DNA from: Rhodothermales bacterium
GTDB lineage: Bacteria; Bacteroidota; Rhodothermia; Rhodothermales; UBA10348
Assembly: GCA_030833605.1 (NCBI GenBank)
Contig: JAURGV010000084.1
Span: forward strand, 1 to 9,082
DNA: 9,082 nucleotides
Direction: 5' to 3'
Shown here: positions 1 through 6,612 of the stretch, piece after piece
How the letters are laid out: each line of letters starts with the position of its first letter
How positions within the stretch are numbered: the first letter of the stretch is position 1
Position numbers and translations under genes: made by a program
Notes under the pieces: generated by a model
Database searches by the model: none
What the model was told of the DNA's origin: nothing
Seen by the model: only the letters and a program-made list of their open reading frames with translations

Positions 1-824
1 CAGACGTGCGATTTAGGGTGATGGCCATTTCTCGAGGGATTCGGACCATTCTTCCAACCGGAGACGAGCGATTCCAAAAGAATGACCAGATCTTTGTGAT
101 TTCGCGGCCCCAAAGCATTCCGCCTATTCTGGAGCTATTTGGAAAGTCAGACCGCCGAATTTCGAACATTATGATTCTCGGCGGCACCGATATTGGCGCC
201 AAAGTGGCTTTCCAATTATCGCAAGAAAAAGGCAAAAGGGTCAAGCTGATTGAGTCCAATCGCGCCCGAGCAGAGGAATTGGCCGAGTTGTTGAGTGATG
301 TTTTAGTGATTCATGGTGACGATACCGACATTGATTTGCTAATCACAGAAGGGTTGTCGGAGATGGACGCATTTATTGCCGTCACTGACGATGAGGAATC
401 CAATTTGGTAACCTGCCTATTGGCCAAACACCTTACTGTTCGGAAAACTGTCGCCTTGTTATCTAAAGGAGCTTATATCCCCATTAGTCAGTCTATTGGT
501 TTGGATGCGGCCGTGAATAAAAAACTGTCTGTTTCAAGGGAAATCATGCGGTTTTTGAGAGGCAAACATGTCAAAAGCGTGGCCACGGTTCACGGGATGG
601 ATGCTGAGATATTAGAGATTGAAGCGATGCCTCGTTCTTACATTACTAAGGACATCCTAATGAATCTCACGATGCCCAAAGGCATATTGCTGGCCGCCGT
701 GAGCAAAGGAAATGACATAGAAATTGCAACGGGCCTTACCGAAATTGAACCGGGCGACCGGGCGTTTCTGTTTGTTTTACCAGGCATGATTGCAAAGGCT
801 GAAGGAATGTTCACTCATTCGTAA
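1..824 (+). CDS. trkA: TrkA, Trk potassium uptake system NAD-binding regulatory subunit (5' partial)
   Basis: This is the C-terminal part of the cytoplasmic peripheral protein that gates Trk/Ktr K+ channels by binding NAD(H) or other nucleotides. The reading frame is open to the window's left edge, so the gene begins upstream; the GTG at position 6 is internal. Counting from that GTG, residues 1-45 look like the end of a first RCK_C (TrkA_C) domain. Residues 53-170 form a Rossmann RCK_N domain with the dinucleotide loop GGTDIG (59-64) and the acidic residue ending beta-2 (KLIES, E83). Residues 185-262 form a second RCK_C domain. Tandem RCK_N/RCK_C units are the hallmark of full-length TrkA (about 450-460 residues), so roughly 40% is missing. 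trkH follows 61 bp downstream on the same strand, which supports the assignment and an operon. No anomalies are visible in the part present. Confidence 0.95.
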   Translation, partial: DVRFRVMAISRGIRTILPTGDERFQKNDQIFVISRPQSIPPILELFGKSDRRISNIMILGGTDIGAKVAFQLSQEKGKRVKLIESNRARAEELAELLSDVLVIHGDDTDIDLLITEGLSEMDAFIAVTDDEESNLVTCLLAKHLTVRKTVALLSKGAYIPISQSIGLDAAVNKKLSVSREIMRFLRGKHVKSVATVHGMDAEILEIEAMPRSYITKDILMNLTMPKGILLAAVSKGNDIEIATGLTEIEPGDRAFLFVLPGMIAKAEGMFTHS

Positions 825-885
825 TGCAGGCGACCTCGTATGGCAACATGTACTGGCATAAAAAAACCTTTATTCCACTAAAGAA

Positions 886-2394
886 ATGGTTTTAAACCTT
901 CGTGCCGTTTTTTACACGCTTGGGATGCTCCTGTTTTTTTTGGGTGCAGCGTTGGTGTTTCCCATGCTGGTTGCCCTTTTTTATGATGAGCCTGCCTGGG
1001 TTTCTTTTGGGGTTACTGCGTTGGGTTGCCTCATTGTTGGCGTTACCTCTTGGAGTTTTCGCAATCAGGTGAACCAAGAACTTCAAATGAGAGATGGCTT
1101 TGCCATTGTGGCCTTAGCTTGGGTGGTTTTGTCGTTAATCGGCGCGCTGCCGTTTGTGATAAGTGGAACGCTTGCATCGTACGCAGATGCCGTTTTTGAA
1201 ACCATGAGCGCGTTTACCACGACCGGCGCCACCATATTTGGCGGGGGAGGAAACGTAGATATTGAGGCGATGCCCAAGGCCTTCATGTTTTGGCGCAGTC
1301 TCGCGCATTGGATGGGCGGCATGGGGATTATTGTGTTAACCCTGGCCATATTGCCTTTGCTTGGAGTGGGTGGAATGCAGCTGTATAAAGCCGAGGTACC
1401 CGGACCGTCAGCCGATAAGCTTACGCCGCGGGTCCAAGAAACGGCCAAGCGACTTTGGTTGATTTACGTAGGGATTACAGTGATTGAAATCCTGTTATTG
1501 CTTCCCGCAATGAGTCCTTTTGACGCGGTGAATCATGCTTTTGCGACTATGGCAACCGGTGGTTTTTCGACTAAAAATGGTTCAGTTGGGCAATACAACT
1601 CCGGATATATCGACTGGGTGATCACCGTTTTTATGTTTCTGGCAGGGATCAATTTCGCGCTGCATTACCGATTGTTGCGCGGCAAAACCATAACGGTATT
1701 AAAGGACACGGAATTCAGGGTGTATACGGCGATGATGGTGGTAGCAACCGTTATCATTTCTATTGCCCTTTGGACGCCTACCATGCATTGGTTTCCCGCT
1801 TTTCAAGTAGAAGGCGTTTTTGAGGGGTACCAAAGTATATCCGATGCAATACGCTACGGCGCGTTCCAAGCGGCCTCCATTATTACCACCACCGGTTTTG
1901 GCACGGCCGACTATGAAATTTGGCCGCCAGTTGCGATTGGCGTGTTGTTCATCTGCTTTTTCATTGGAGGGATGGCCGGATCAACGGGAGGGGGCGTTAA
2001 AGTGGTTCGCCACGTTTTAATGTTTAAGAACTCGTTTAAGGAAGTTAAACAGCTGATTCATCCTCAAGCCGTCATGCCTATTCGGCTCAACGATCGGGTC
2101 GTTTCGCAGGACGTGATGAAGAACGTACTTTCGTTTATTGTGCTCTATCTGGGTCTGCTGGGTGTTGGGACCTTGAGCATGACTTTCCTCGGTGTGGACG
2201 TTTTGACCGCATTTGGAGCCACGTTGTCCAGCGTTGGAAACGTTGGTCCTGCATTTGGCACGTTGGGCCCGTCTGAAAACTATGCACACCTCCCATACGC
2301 CGCGAAATGGCTACTTTCCTTCTTAATGATGGCGGGAAGGCTGGAAATTTTCACGGTGATCATCATGTTTGTCCCCTCTTTCTGGAAAAAATAG
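886..2394 (+). CDS. trkH: TrkH, potassium uptake channel subunit
   Basis: This is the inner-membrane K+-translocating subunit of the Trk system, with 502 residues, close to the usual TrkH length (about 480-500). The protein is strongly hydrophobic throughout. It shows the four pore-loop repeats of the SKT (Trk/Ktr/HKT) superfamily, each supplying a filter glycine: TTTGATIFGG (111-120), TMATGGFST (221-229), TTTGFGT (334-340) and GNVGPAFG (451-458). The AGSTGGGVKVVR stretch (364-375) just after the third pore region and the closing MAGRLEIFTV (482-491) are typical TrkH segments. The ATG at 886 is used; it is the first residue of the first hydrophobic block, and no convincing Shine-Dalgarno sequence precedes it. 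It partners with trkA immediately upstream and is probably co-transcribed with it. The hairpin at 2473-2505 is a plausible end of the transcript. Confidence 0.97.
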   Translation: MVLNLRAVFYTLGMLLFFLGAALVFPMLVALFYDEPAWVSFGVTALGCLIVGVTSWSFRNQVNQELQMRDGFAIVALAWVVLSLIGALPFVISGTLASYADAVFETMSAFTTTGATIFGGGGNVDIEAMPKAFMFWRSLAHWMGGMGIIVLTLAILPLLGVGGMQLYKAEVPGPSADKLTPRVQETAKRLWLIYVGITVIEILLLLPAMSPFDAVNHAFATMATGGFSTKNGSVGQYNSGYIDWVITVFMFLAGINFALHYRLLRGKTITVLKDTEFRVYTAMMVVATVIISIALWTPTMHWFPAFQVEGVFEGYQSISDAIRYGAFQAASIITTTGFGTADYEIWPPVAIGVLFICFFIGGMAGSTGGGVKVVRHVLMFKNSFKEVKQLIHPQAVMPIRLNDRVVSQDVMKNVLSFIVLYLGLLGVGTLSMTFLGVDVLTAFGATLSSVGNVGPAFGTLGPSENYAHLPYAAKWLLSFLMMAGRLEIFTVIIMFVPSFWKK

Positions 2395-2472
2395 AACCAT
2401 TCGCCCGTTAAATTTGACCGTTTACCCTCATTTGTCCGCGGAGTAAGGGTTTCGGCACGTGATTTGATCTTT

Positions 2473-2505
2473 ATAAGGCAGCTACCAAATAGGTAGTTGC
2501 CTTAT
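2473..2505 (+). terminator. Hairpin, probable terminator of the trkAH unit
   Basis: A 14-bp stem (ATAAGGCAGCTACC paired with GGTAGTTGCCTTAT, one G-U pair) closes a 5-nt AAATA loop, 78 bp after the trkH stop. The downstream tract (TGCTTTATAC) is only moderately T-rich, so intrinsic termination may be imperfect. The stem itself is clear; calling it a terminator is inference. It lies just upstream of the 86-codon gene, so it could also form part of that gene's leader if read-through occurs. Confidence 0.7.
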
Positions 2506-2550
2506 TGCTTTATACGATCAACACGATTTTGATCTCCAAGCGGCGATTAA

Positions 2551-2558
2551 AAGGGGGG
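2551..2558 (+). promoter_or_regulatory. Strong ribosome binding site for the 86-codon gene
   Basis: AAGGGGGG lies 7 nt before the ATG at 2566. It resembles the AAGGAGG consensus and is the only strong Shine-Dalgarno-like sequence before any gene in the window. It fixes the start of the short gene and supports it being truly translated. Confidence 0.7.
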
Positions 2559-2565
2559 TAACAAA

Positions 2566-2826
2566 ATGGGTGCTCACGAATATCTCGAAAAATATACTCG
2601 CAGCTTACCTGGTGGTGCACTGGCTTGGGAACGGACCATCTTTTCAAGAACAGGACAGTGGGACGCCGGCGAGTTAATTGATGAGGTTGTCGACATCGCG
2701 TGGGATGCGTTTATGGCAGAATTTGCCTTAGAACGCCCAGGACTGGATATCAGCTACAGCGGAAACTACCTCGTTATTCGACCTTTGACCGTTGTGGGCG
2801 ACGACTTCCTTAGTTTGGCGGCCTAA
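2566..2826 (+). CDS. Hypothetical small acidic protein (86 aa)
   Basis: I do not recognise this protein. It has 86 residues, no cysteine, no signal peptide and no membrane segment. It is acidic (14 Asp/Glu against 6 Lys/Arg) and has three tryptophans (W21, W32, W46). The middle, about residues 35-55 (ELIDEVVDIAWDAFMAEFALE), looks like an amphipathic helix. Residues 60-77 (around SYSGNYLVIRPLTVVG) look like beta strands. It is therefore probably a small folded cytoplasmic protein. A strong ribosome binding site (2551-2558) argues for real translation. It stands alone between the trkH hairpin and the convergent HhH-GPD gene, whose stop codon lies 20 bp away on the opposite strand. Context gives no functional clue. 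Confidence refers to it being a real gene, not to any function. Confidence 0.75.
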   Translation: MGAHEYLEKYTRSLPGGALAWERTIFSRTGQWDAGELIDEVVDIAWDAFMAEFALERPGLDISYSGNYLVIRPLTVVGDDFLSLAA

Positions 2827-2846
2827 TACAGCGCTTCTCGTCTCGA

Positions 2847-3356
2847 TTATGAAAAGTCGCGGTAACCAAAGTAATGGAGTACGAACTTCATTTTATGCGC
2901 TTTCATTTTTCCAAACCCGGGCAACTCCATCAACCGTTTTTGAATGACGTCAAAGCTTACATCGTTATTCCAGATGTTTTCGGCCTTCCCCTCGTACTTG
3001 TCGACAACAATCTTGGCAATGGCCTGTGTCCGGTCAGCCATAACATTGGTAAAGCGGTGAACGGCTGGCTTTTCAGCAAAAGCTGCAGAGAAGGCCTCTA
3101 AGTCCATGTCTGCCATGCGTTTCAGGTCGAGATGGCCAAGCCTTTCGAAGAGGCGAAAAGGGCCTGTAAATGCGTATTCAGCCCGTACGCGTTGGTCAAA
3201 CAACATTCCCAGCAAGGCTGCATTTGGGTTGTCCATTACAAACGCGTCTGAATCGGCATCGCCAATAAGCGTTCCTTCCGTTTTAAAACGCTCCATCATG
3301 CGGACCAGTCCGCCGTCTAACGTTCCGTAGTCAAGTAAAGAAGTCGGATAAGGCAT
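2847..3356 (-). CDS. HhH-GPD-type base excision DNA repair family protein
   Basis: This 169-residue protein looks like the small, uncharacterised HhH-GPD family related to EndoIII/AlkA DNA glycosylases. After an N-terminal stretch, NPNAALLGMLFDQRVRAEYAFTGP (about 43-66) matches the family's conserved first helices. LMELPGFGKMKAHKMKF (142-158) is the helix-hairpin-helix that contacts DNA backbone. In EndoIII the catalytic lysine follows LPGVGR; here the equivalent position is Met151, flanked by Lys150 and Lys152, and I see no clear counterpart of the EndoIII catalytic aspartate. The family lacks the EndoIII iron-sulfur cysteines, and this protein has no cysteine at all. Glycosylase activity is therefore unproven. 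The start is ATG 3356; the adjacent methionines at 20-21 are an alternative that would make the protein a more usual family length. It lies 20 bp downstream of cysS and is probably co-transcribed with it. Confidence 0.85.
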   Translation of the reverse strand: MPYPTSLLDYGTLDGGLVRMMERFKTEGTLIGDADSDAFVMDNPNAALLGMLFDQRVRAEYAFTGPFRLFERLGHLDLKRMADMDLEAFSAAFAEKPAVHRFTNVMADRTQAIAKIVVDKYEGKAENIWNNDVSFDVIQKRLMELPGFGKMKAHKMKFVLHYFGYRDFS

Positions 3357-3376
3357 GGTGTCTTCGTACTAAGCTG

Positions 3377-4879
3377 TTAAATGGAGCCTGTTTTTTTCCA
3401 CTTGGCCCCCGTTGGGGTGTCCATTATTTCAATCCCCATTTGAAGTAATTGATCTCTAATTTCGTCCGCCCGTCCCCAATTTCCGGAAGCTCTCGCTTCT
3501 TTCCGTTGATCTAAAAGCGGTTGAACGGTGGCTTCTAACGGATCGATCGCCGGTTCGCTGGATTCGGTCGTCTGGGTGGAATAAACCACTCCGAGCAAAT
3601 TGTTCATATCCCATAACCAGCGTTGAACCGACGTGGTATCTTCCGCTGAAAGGCTTCCCAATTTGGCCAATATTTGTTTCGTGCCTCCAAAAAGGGCGGC
3701 TAGCGCAGACGGCGTGTTCAAGTCTTCCGTCATGGCATCTAATGCCCGGTTATACATGGCCTCCAAAATGGTCCCAAAGGGTCCGGTATACGAAAGCCCG
3801 CTGTCTGCAGGAAGGCCGACCGTTTGAATAATTTCGGCCAACCGTTCGCGATGCTTTACATTGCCTTTTAGCGTTTTAAGCGTGAAATTAAAAGGTTTTC
3901 CGTAGTGACCGGACATCAAGGTCATCCGAACGGCTAGGGGGTCAACCCCTTTACCGCCTTCCGCTTCAGGGGCGACGAGGTCTCGAACCGTGAAGAAGTT
4001 GCCCAAGCTTTTGGACATTTTCTCGCCTTCAACCTGTAAAAAGCGCGTGTGGACCCAATATTTGGAGAACGGTTTACCCGTAAGCGATTCCGACTGCGCA
4101 ATTTCGCACTCATGATGTGGGAAAATTAGGTCTTCACCACCGGCGTGTAGATCTATTTCGTCCCCCAAGTAATTCATGGCCATCACCGAACACTCGATGT
4201 GCCACCCCGGGAATCCCCATCCCCAAGGACTATACCATTGCATCAAATGCTTATCGTCCTTCTTCCATAGAGCAAAATCCCTGGGATCACGCTTCTCGGG
4301 ATCCACAACTACATCGCGAACCGTTTGCTCAAGTTCATTGTCGAGGGTATTTCCGGAAAGCTTTCCGTACGTGGGAAAGGAGGTCACTGAAAAATACACG
4401 CCAGAAGACGTTTCATACGCATGTCCTTTTTCAATGAGGACTTGTACTGCTGCAATTTGCTCTCTGATGTGTTCCGTTGCCCTTGGCCGCACGGTAGGCT
4501 CTACCAAATTCAGAAGATGCCAATCTTCGATTAACCGAGTGGAATAAAAGCGCGCAAGATCCCAAACGTTTGCAAATTGATCGCCGTCTTTGGAGCGCAA
4601 TGCCTTCGCCATTTTATCTTCGCCGGACGACCCTGCAACGTCATCCTCGGTTAAATGGCCTACGTCGGTAATATTTGTAGCATATTGAACGGTCCATCCT
4701 AAGCTTTTTGCTGTTCTTAGAATGAGGTCGGCCGTCACAAAAGACCTAAAATTTCCAATATGAGCGTAGGAGTACACCGTCGGTCCGCACGAATAAAAGG
4801 TTAAATGACCTTTTTTCTGGGTTTTAATCGCATCTGAGGAGCGGGTGAGGGTGTTGTATATTTTGAATACTCTTTCCAA
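3377..4879 (-). CDS. cysS: Cysteinyl-tRNA synthetase (CysRS)
   Basis: This cytoplasmic class I aminoacyl-tRNA synthetase charges tRNA-Cys with cysteine using ATP. Numbered from the TTG at 4879 it has 500 residues, near the bacterial CysRS norm (about 460-500). It shows the HIGH-type motif HIGN (40-43), the KMSKS loop (287-291), and the zinc site expected from E. coli CysRS: C31 (YSCGPTVY), C230 (WHIECS), H255 and E259 (FPHHECE). The C-terminal anticodon-binding part ends in RADEIRDQLLQMGIEIMDTPTGAKWKK, a typical CysRS ending. The TTG start is chosen because family proteins begin at the equivalent of (L)KIYNTLTR. The only in-frame ATGs upstream (4993 and 4990) would add 38 residues unlike the family. 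No Shine-Dalgarno sequence decides this. The HhH-GPD gene follows 20 bp downstream. Confidence 0.93.
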   Translation of the reverse strand: MERVFKIYNTLTRSSDAIKTQKKGHLTFYSCGPTVYSYAHIGNFRSFVTADLILRTAKSLGWTVQYATNITDVGHLTEDDVAGSSGEDKMAKALRSKDGDQFANVWDLARFYSTRLIEDWHLLNLVEPTVRPRATEHIREQIAAVQVLIEKGHAYETSSGVYFSVTSFPTYGKLSGNTLDNELEQTVRDVVVDPEKRDPRDFALWKKDDKHLMQWYSPWGWGFPGWHIECSVMAMNYLGDEIDLHAGGEDLIFPHHECEIAQSESLTGKPFSKYWVHTRFLQVEGEKMSKSLGNFFTVRDLVAPEAEGGKGVDPLAVRMTLMSGHYGKPFNFTLKTLKGNVKHRERLAEIIQTVGLPADSGLSYTGPFGTILEAMYNRALDAMTEDLNTPSALAALFGGTKQILAKLGSLSAEDTTSVQRWLWDMNNLLGVVYSTQTTESSEPAIDPLEATVQPLLDQRKEARASGNWGRADEIRDQLLQMGIEIMDTPTGAKWKKTGSI

Positions 4880-5106
4880 AGCAGTTTGTATTAGTTTCGA
4901 GCTCGGCCCGATGGAAAAGTTGAGTTCGTAAAGAAAATTGGTTGGTCGGCCAGCATAGGCAGTGTAAATAAAACAAGATCCAAACGCCATCAATCATGAT
5001 GTGTTCTTTCTTCACCAAAAGACCAAGTTTGGGCAATTTTGGCGATGGAATGGTTTAACAATAGGTTCGTCTAATAGACAGTTACAAACTCAAATTGAAC
5101 AAAACG
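4880..5106. promoter_or_regulatory. Divergent intergenic region between cysS and the LTxxQ/sigma operon
   Basis: This 227-bp stretch must hold the promoters of both divergent units if cysS starts at TTG 4879. It is AT-richer than its surroundings. Facing right it contains one candidate ECF-type promoter, listed separately. I could not identify a convincing leftward promoter for cysS, either of the E. coli sigma-70 type or of the Bacteroidota TTTG/TAnnTTTG type. Confidence 0.6.
5047..5074 (+). promoter_or_regulatory. Candidate ECF-sigma promoter of the LTxxQ-sigma-macAB unit
   Basis: GGAAT at 5047-5051 and CGTCTAA at 5068-5074 are separated by 16 nt. They lie 32 bp before the ATG at 5107. ECF promoters commonly combine an AAC- or GAA-type -35 element with a CGT(C/A)-type -10 at 16-17 nt spacing, so position, spacing and -10 sequence all fit. 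The -35 ends in GGAAT rather than the more usual GGAAC. If correct, the ECF sigma encoded in this unit would drive its own operon. This is pattern-based inference from a single site. Confidence 0.4.
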
Positions 5107-5547
5107 ATGCGTCCCAGAATCATTTCGTTGATGCGATTTGCAGCATTTGCTTGTCTCTTCATAGGAGCAGTAGGGTTCTCCAATGCGCAAGGTCGTGGCG
5201 GAGCGGGTACCCCAGCTGAGCAAAAAGCGGCTTTTGATGCTAATTTTACTGAACTCACCACGGTTCTGGCCTTAACGGAAGATCAGACACCGCGCGTTAA
5301 AGAAATCCTTTGGACGGCACAGCAAAAACGTGCAGAAACGATGGCTTCGATGCGTGGGGCAGGGGGCGGCGGAAACCTTGCTCGTACCGGAATGCGAGAA
5401 AAAATGGCAGAAATGGATAAGGAAACCTTGACCGCCTTGGGTGGCGTTTTAAGTGCTGAGCAAATCACCAAGTACAGTGAATTCCAGGCATCTCGTCAAC
5501 GGGGTAGAGGAAACGGTGCTCGTGGAAATCAGCGAAACCCACAATAA
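5107..5547 (+). CDS. Secreted LTxxQ-motif (Spy/CpxP-like) protein
   Basis: This 146-residue protein has a clear Sec signal peptide: basic MRPR, a hydrophobic core at about 5-24, and probable cleavage after SNA (residue 27). The mature part is mostly helical and carries two LTxxQ-type motifs, LTEDQ (56-60) and LSAEQ (115-119), spaced like those of the Spy/CpxP periplasmic family, whose members act as chaperones or stress sensors. A Gly-rich loop (84-89) and an Arg/Gly/Asn-rich tail (129-144, RQRGRGNGARG) are extra features. ATG 5107 is chosen over an in-frame TTG at 5095, because it places the signal peptide at the N terminus. Its stop lies 7 nt before the sigma factor start, so the two are probably translationally coupled. 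Role in sensing or buffering envelope stress is inferred from motif and context; sequence similarity to true Spy is weak. Confidence 0.85.
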   Translation: MRPRIISLMRFAAFACLFIGAVGFSNAQGRGGAGTPAEQKAAFDANFTELTTVLALTEDQTPRVKEILWTAQQKRAETMASMRGAGGGGNLARTGMREKMAEMDKETLTALGGVLSAEQITKYSEFQASRQRGRGNGARGNQRNPQ

Positions 5548-5554
5548 GTAACAT

Positions 5555-6202
5555 TTGCAGGTAGCAATTCCCATATCGAGTTGGCCTTCCACCCCTTTAA
5601 ATAGTGAATCCCGCAGTTCACGCGGTTCGGCATCTGGATTGAATGAATCAAGTTCAGATATCGAGTTGATTGAAGCGACGATGGGAGGGGATGATAATGC
5701 GTTTCGCCATTTGGTAGAACGCTTTATGGACGAAGTGTCTCGAACCGTTACGGGAATGATGGGGCCTGTGCCTGAAGTGGATGATGTGGTGCAAGAGGTA
5801 TTTATCAAATTGCATCGATCCTTGTCCACCTACAGAGGTGAAGCGTCTTTGAAAACATTTGTGGTCCGGATGGCCATAAATAAGAGCTTGGATGCTTTAC
5901 GAAAACGGAAAAGATCGTCGTGGCTAAAGCCCTGGAGCGACCAGGAGGCCCTAAGTAGGCCCTCTGCGGATGTTTCAGACTTTAACATGACGTCGCGTGA
6001 ACGCAGAAATGAGCTTCGACGCGCGATAAACATATTGCCCGAGAATCAACGAGCCGTAATTGTATTGCGACTTGTCGAGGATATAAGTACCGAAGAAACC
6101 GCGAGGATTCTTGACATTCCCTATGGAACGGTACTTTCTCGACTGAAACGAGGGTTGGATAAGCTAAGAATAGAACTAGGCGATTCGGTCATTCATGACT
6201 AG
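5555..6202 (+). CDS. ECF-subfamily RNA polymerase sigma-70 factor
   Basis: This is an extracytoplasmic-function sigma factor that would direct RNA polymerase to a small regulon. Region 2 spans about residues 36-118, with the core-binding signature DDVVQEVFIKLH (76-87) and the -10-recognising helix around TFVVRMAINKSLDALRKRKR (101-120). A linker follows. Region 4 (about 150-206) holds the -35-binding helix-turn-helix, LPENQRAVIVLRLVEDISTEETARILDIPYGTVLSRLKRGLDKLR. Region 3 is absent, as expected for ECF. The start is uncertain. A stop lies just upstream, so the frame can open only at TTG 5555, TTG 5639 or later. ATG 5681 is too late because it would remove the first region-2 helix (DIELIEAT). 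With TTG 5555 the protein has a Ser/Pro-rich N-terminal extension of about 30 residues. The next gene is a probable anti-sigma factor. Confidence 0.93.
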   Translation: MQVAIPISSWPSTPLNSESRSSRGSASGLNESSSDIELIEATMGGDDNAFRHLVERFMDEVSRTVTGMMGPVPEVDDVVQEVFIKLHRSLSTYRGEASLKTFVVRMAINKSLDALRKRKRSSWLKPWSDQEALSRPSADVSDFNMTSRERRNELRRAINILPENQRAVIVLRLVEDISTEETARILDIPYGTVLSRLKRGLDKLRIELGDSVIHD

Positions 6203-6222
6203 AATCAAAATGCTTTAAAGCT

Positions 6223-6603
6223 ATGCGAGACAATAAAATACATGACGAGGGAGATGCGTTTTTGAACACCGTTTCAAGCGCATTTACCCATGAACTTCGA
6301 TCGCTCGTCACCACGGAGCGAGATGAAGCCATGATGTCCATGCCCACTGACCGGGTGATGCGGGCCTTAAAACGCGCATTGACCTGGAAGAAAGAAGAAG
6401 TGTGGTTTAACGACCTATTCAGTTGGTTTAGGCCCGTTTTTGCTGCCGGCGTATTCGTGATTATCGTGCTCGCGGTATACAACGTTAGGCTGGCAACGTC
6501 ATCGGGAGGTGATTTCGAGCAGACTGCAACAGAAAAGGTGTTGGGATTGCCCCCCATTACGGTTGCTTCTGCTTATGATTTCACCTTGGATGATCATCAC
6601 TAA
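6223..6603 (+). CDS. Small single-pass membrane protein, probable anti-sigma factor
   Basis: This 126-residue protein has a charged N-terminal part (1-69), one transmembrane segment (about 70-87, PVFAAGVFVIIVLAVYNV) and a short C-terminal part (88-126), presumably periplasmic. This is the usual topology of membrane anti-sigma factors, and the gene starts 20 bp after the ECF sigma stop, the usual place for a cognate anti-sigma. It lacks the HxxxCxxC zinc motif of the ZAS anti-sigma family and contains no cysteine, so it would belong to a non-zinc type such as the short CnrY-like proteins. The cytoplasmic segment around MPTDRVMRALKRALTWKKEEVW (40-61) is predicted helical and is the likely sigma-binding part. 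I did not recognise a named family. Function rests on position, size and topology. The membrane-anchored LTxxQ gene starts 9 bp further on. Confidence 0.75.
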   Translation: MRDNKIHDEGDAFLNTVSSAFTHELRSLVTTERDEAMMSMPTDRVMRALKRALTWKKEEVWFNDLFSWFRPVFAAGVFVIIVLAVYNVRLATSSGGDFEQTATEKVLGLPPITVASAYDFTLDDHH

Positions 6604-6612
6604 GAGTACCCC

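Noticed and set aside
825..885. Possible promoter or terminator between trkA and trkH
   Set aside because: The 61-bp gap shows no stem-loop and no recognisable promoter boxes, so a simple operon is the better reading.
1083..1448. 121-codon open frame on the minus strand inside trkH
   Set aside because: It lies fully antisense to the strongly supported TrkH frame and has no domain or family features; it is a shadow of trkH codon usage.
4176..4547. 123-codon open frame on the plus strand inside cysS
   Set aside because: It is antisense to the CysRS catalytic core, has low-complexity Ser/Cys content and no recognisable motif.
5095..5106. TTG start adding four residues to the secreted LTxxQ protein
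   Set aside because: ATG 5107 gives a normal signal peptide and is a better start codon; neither choice has a Shine-Dalgarno sequence.
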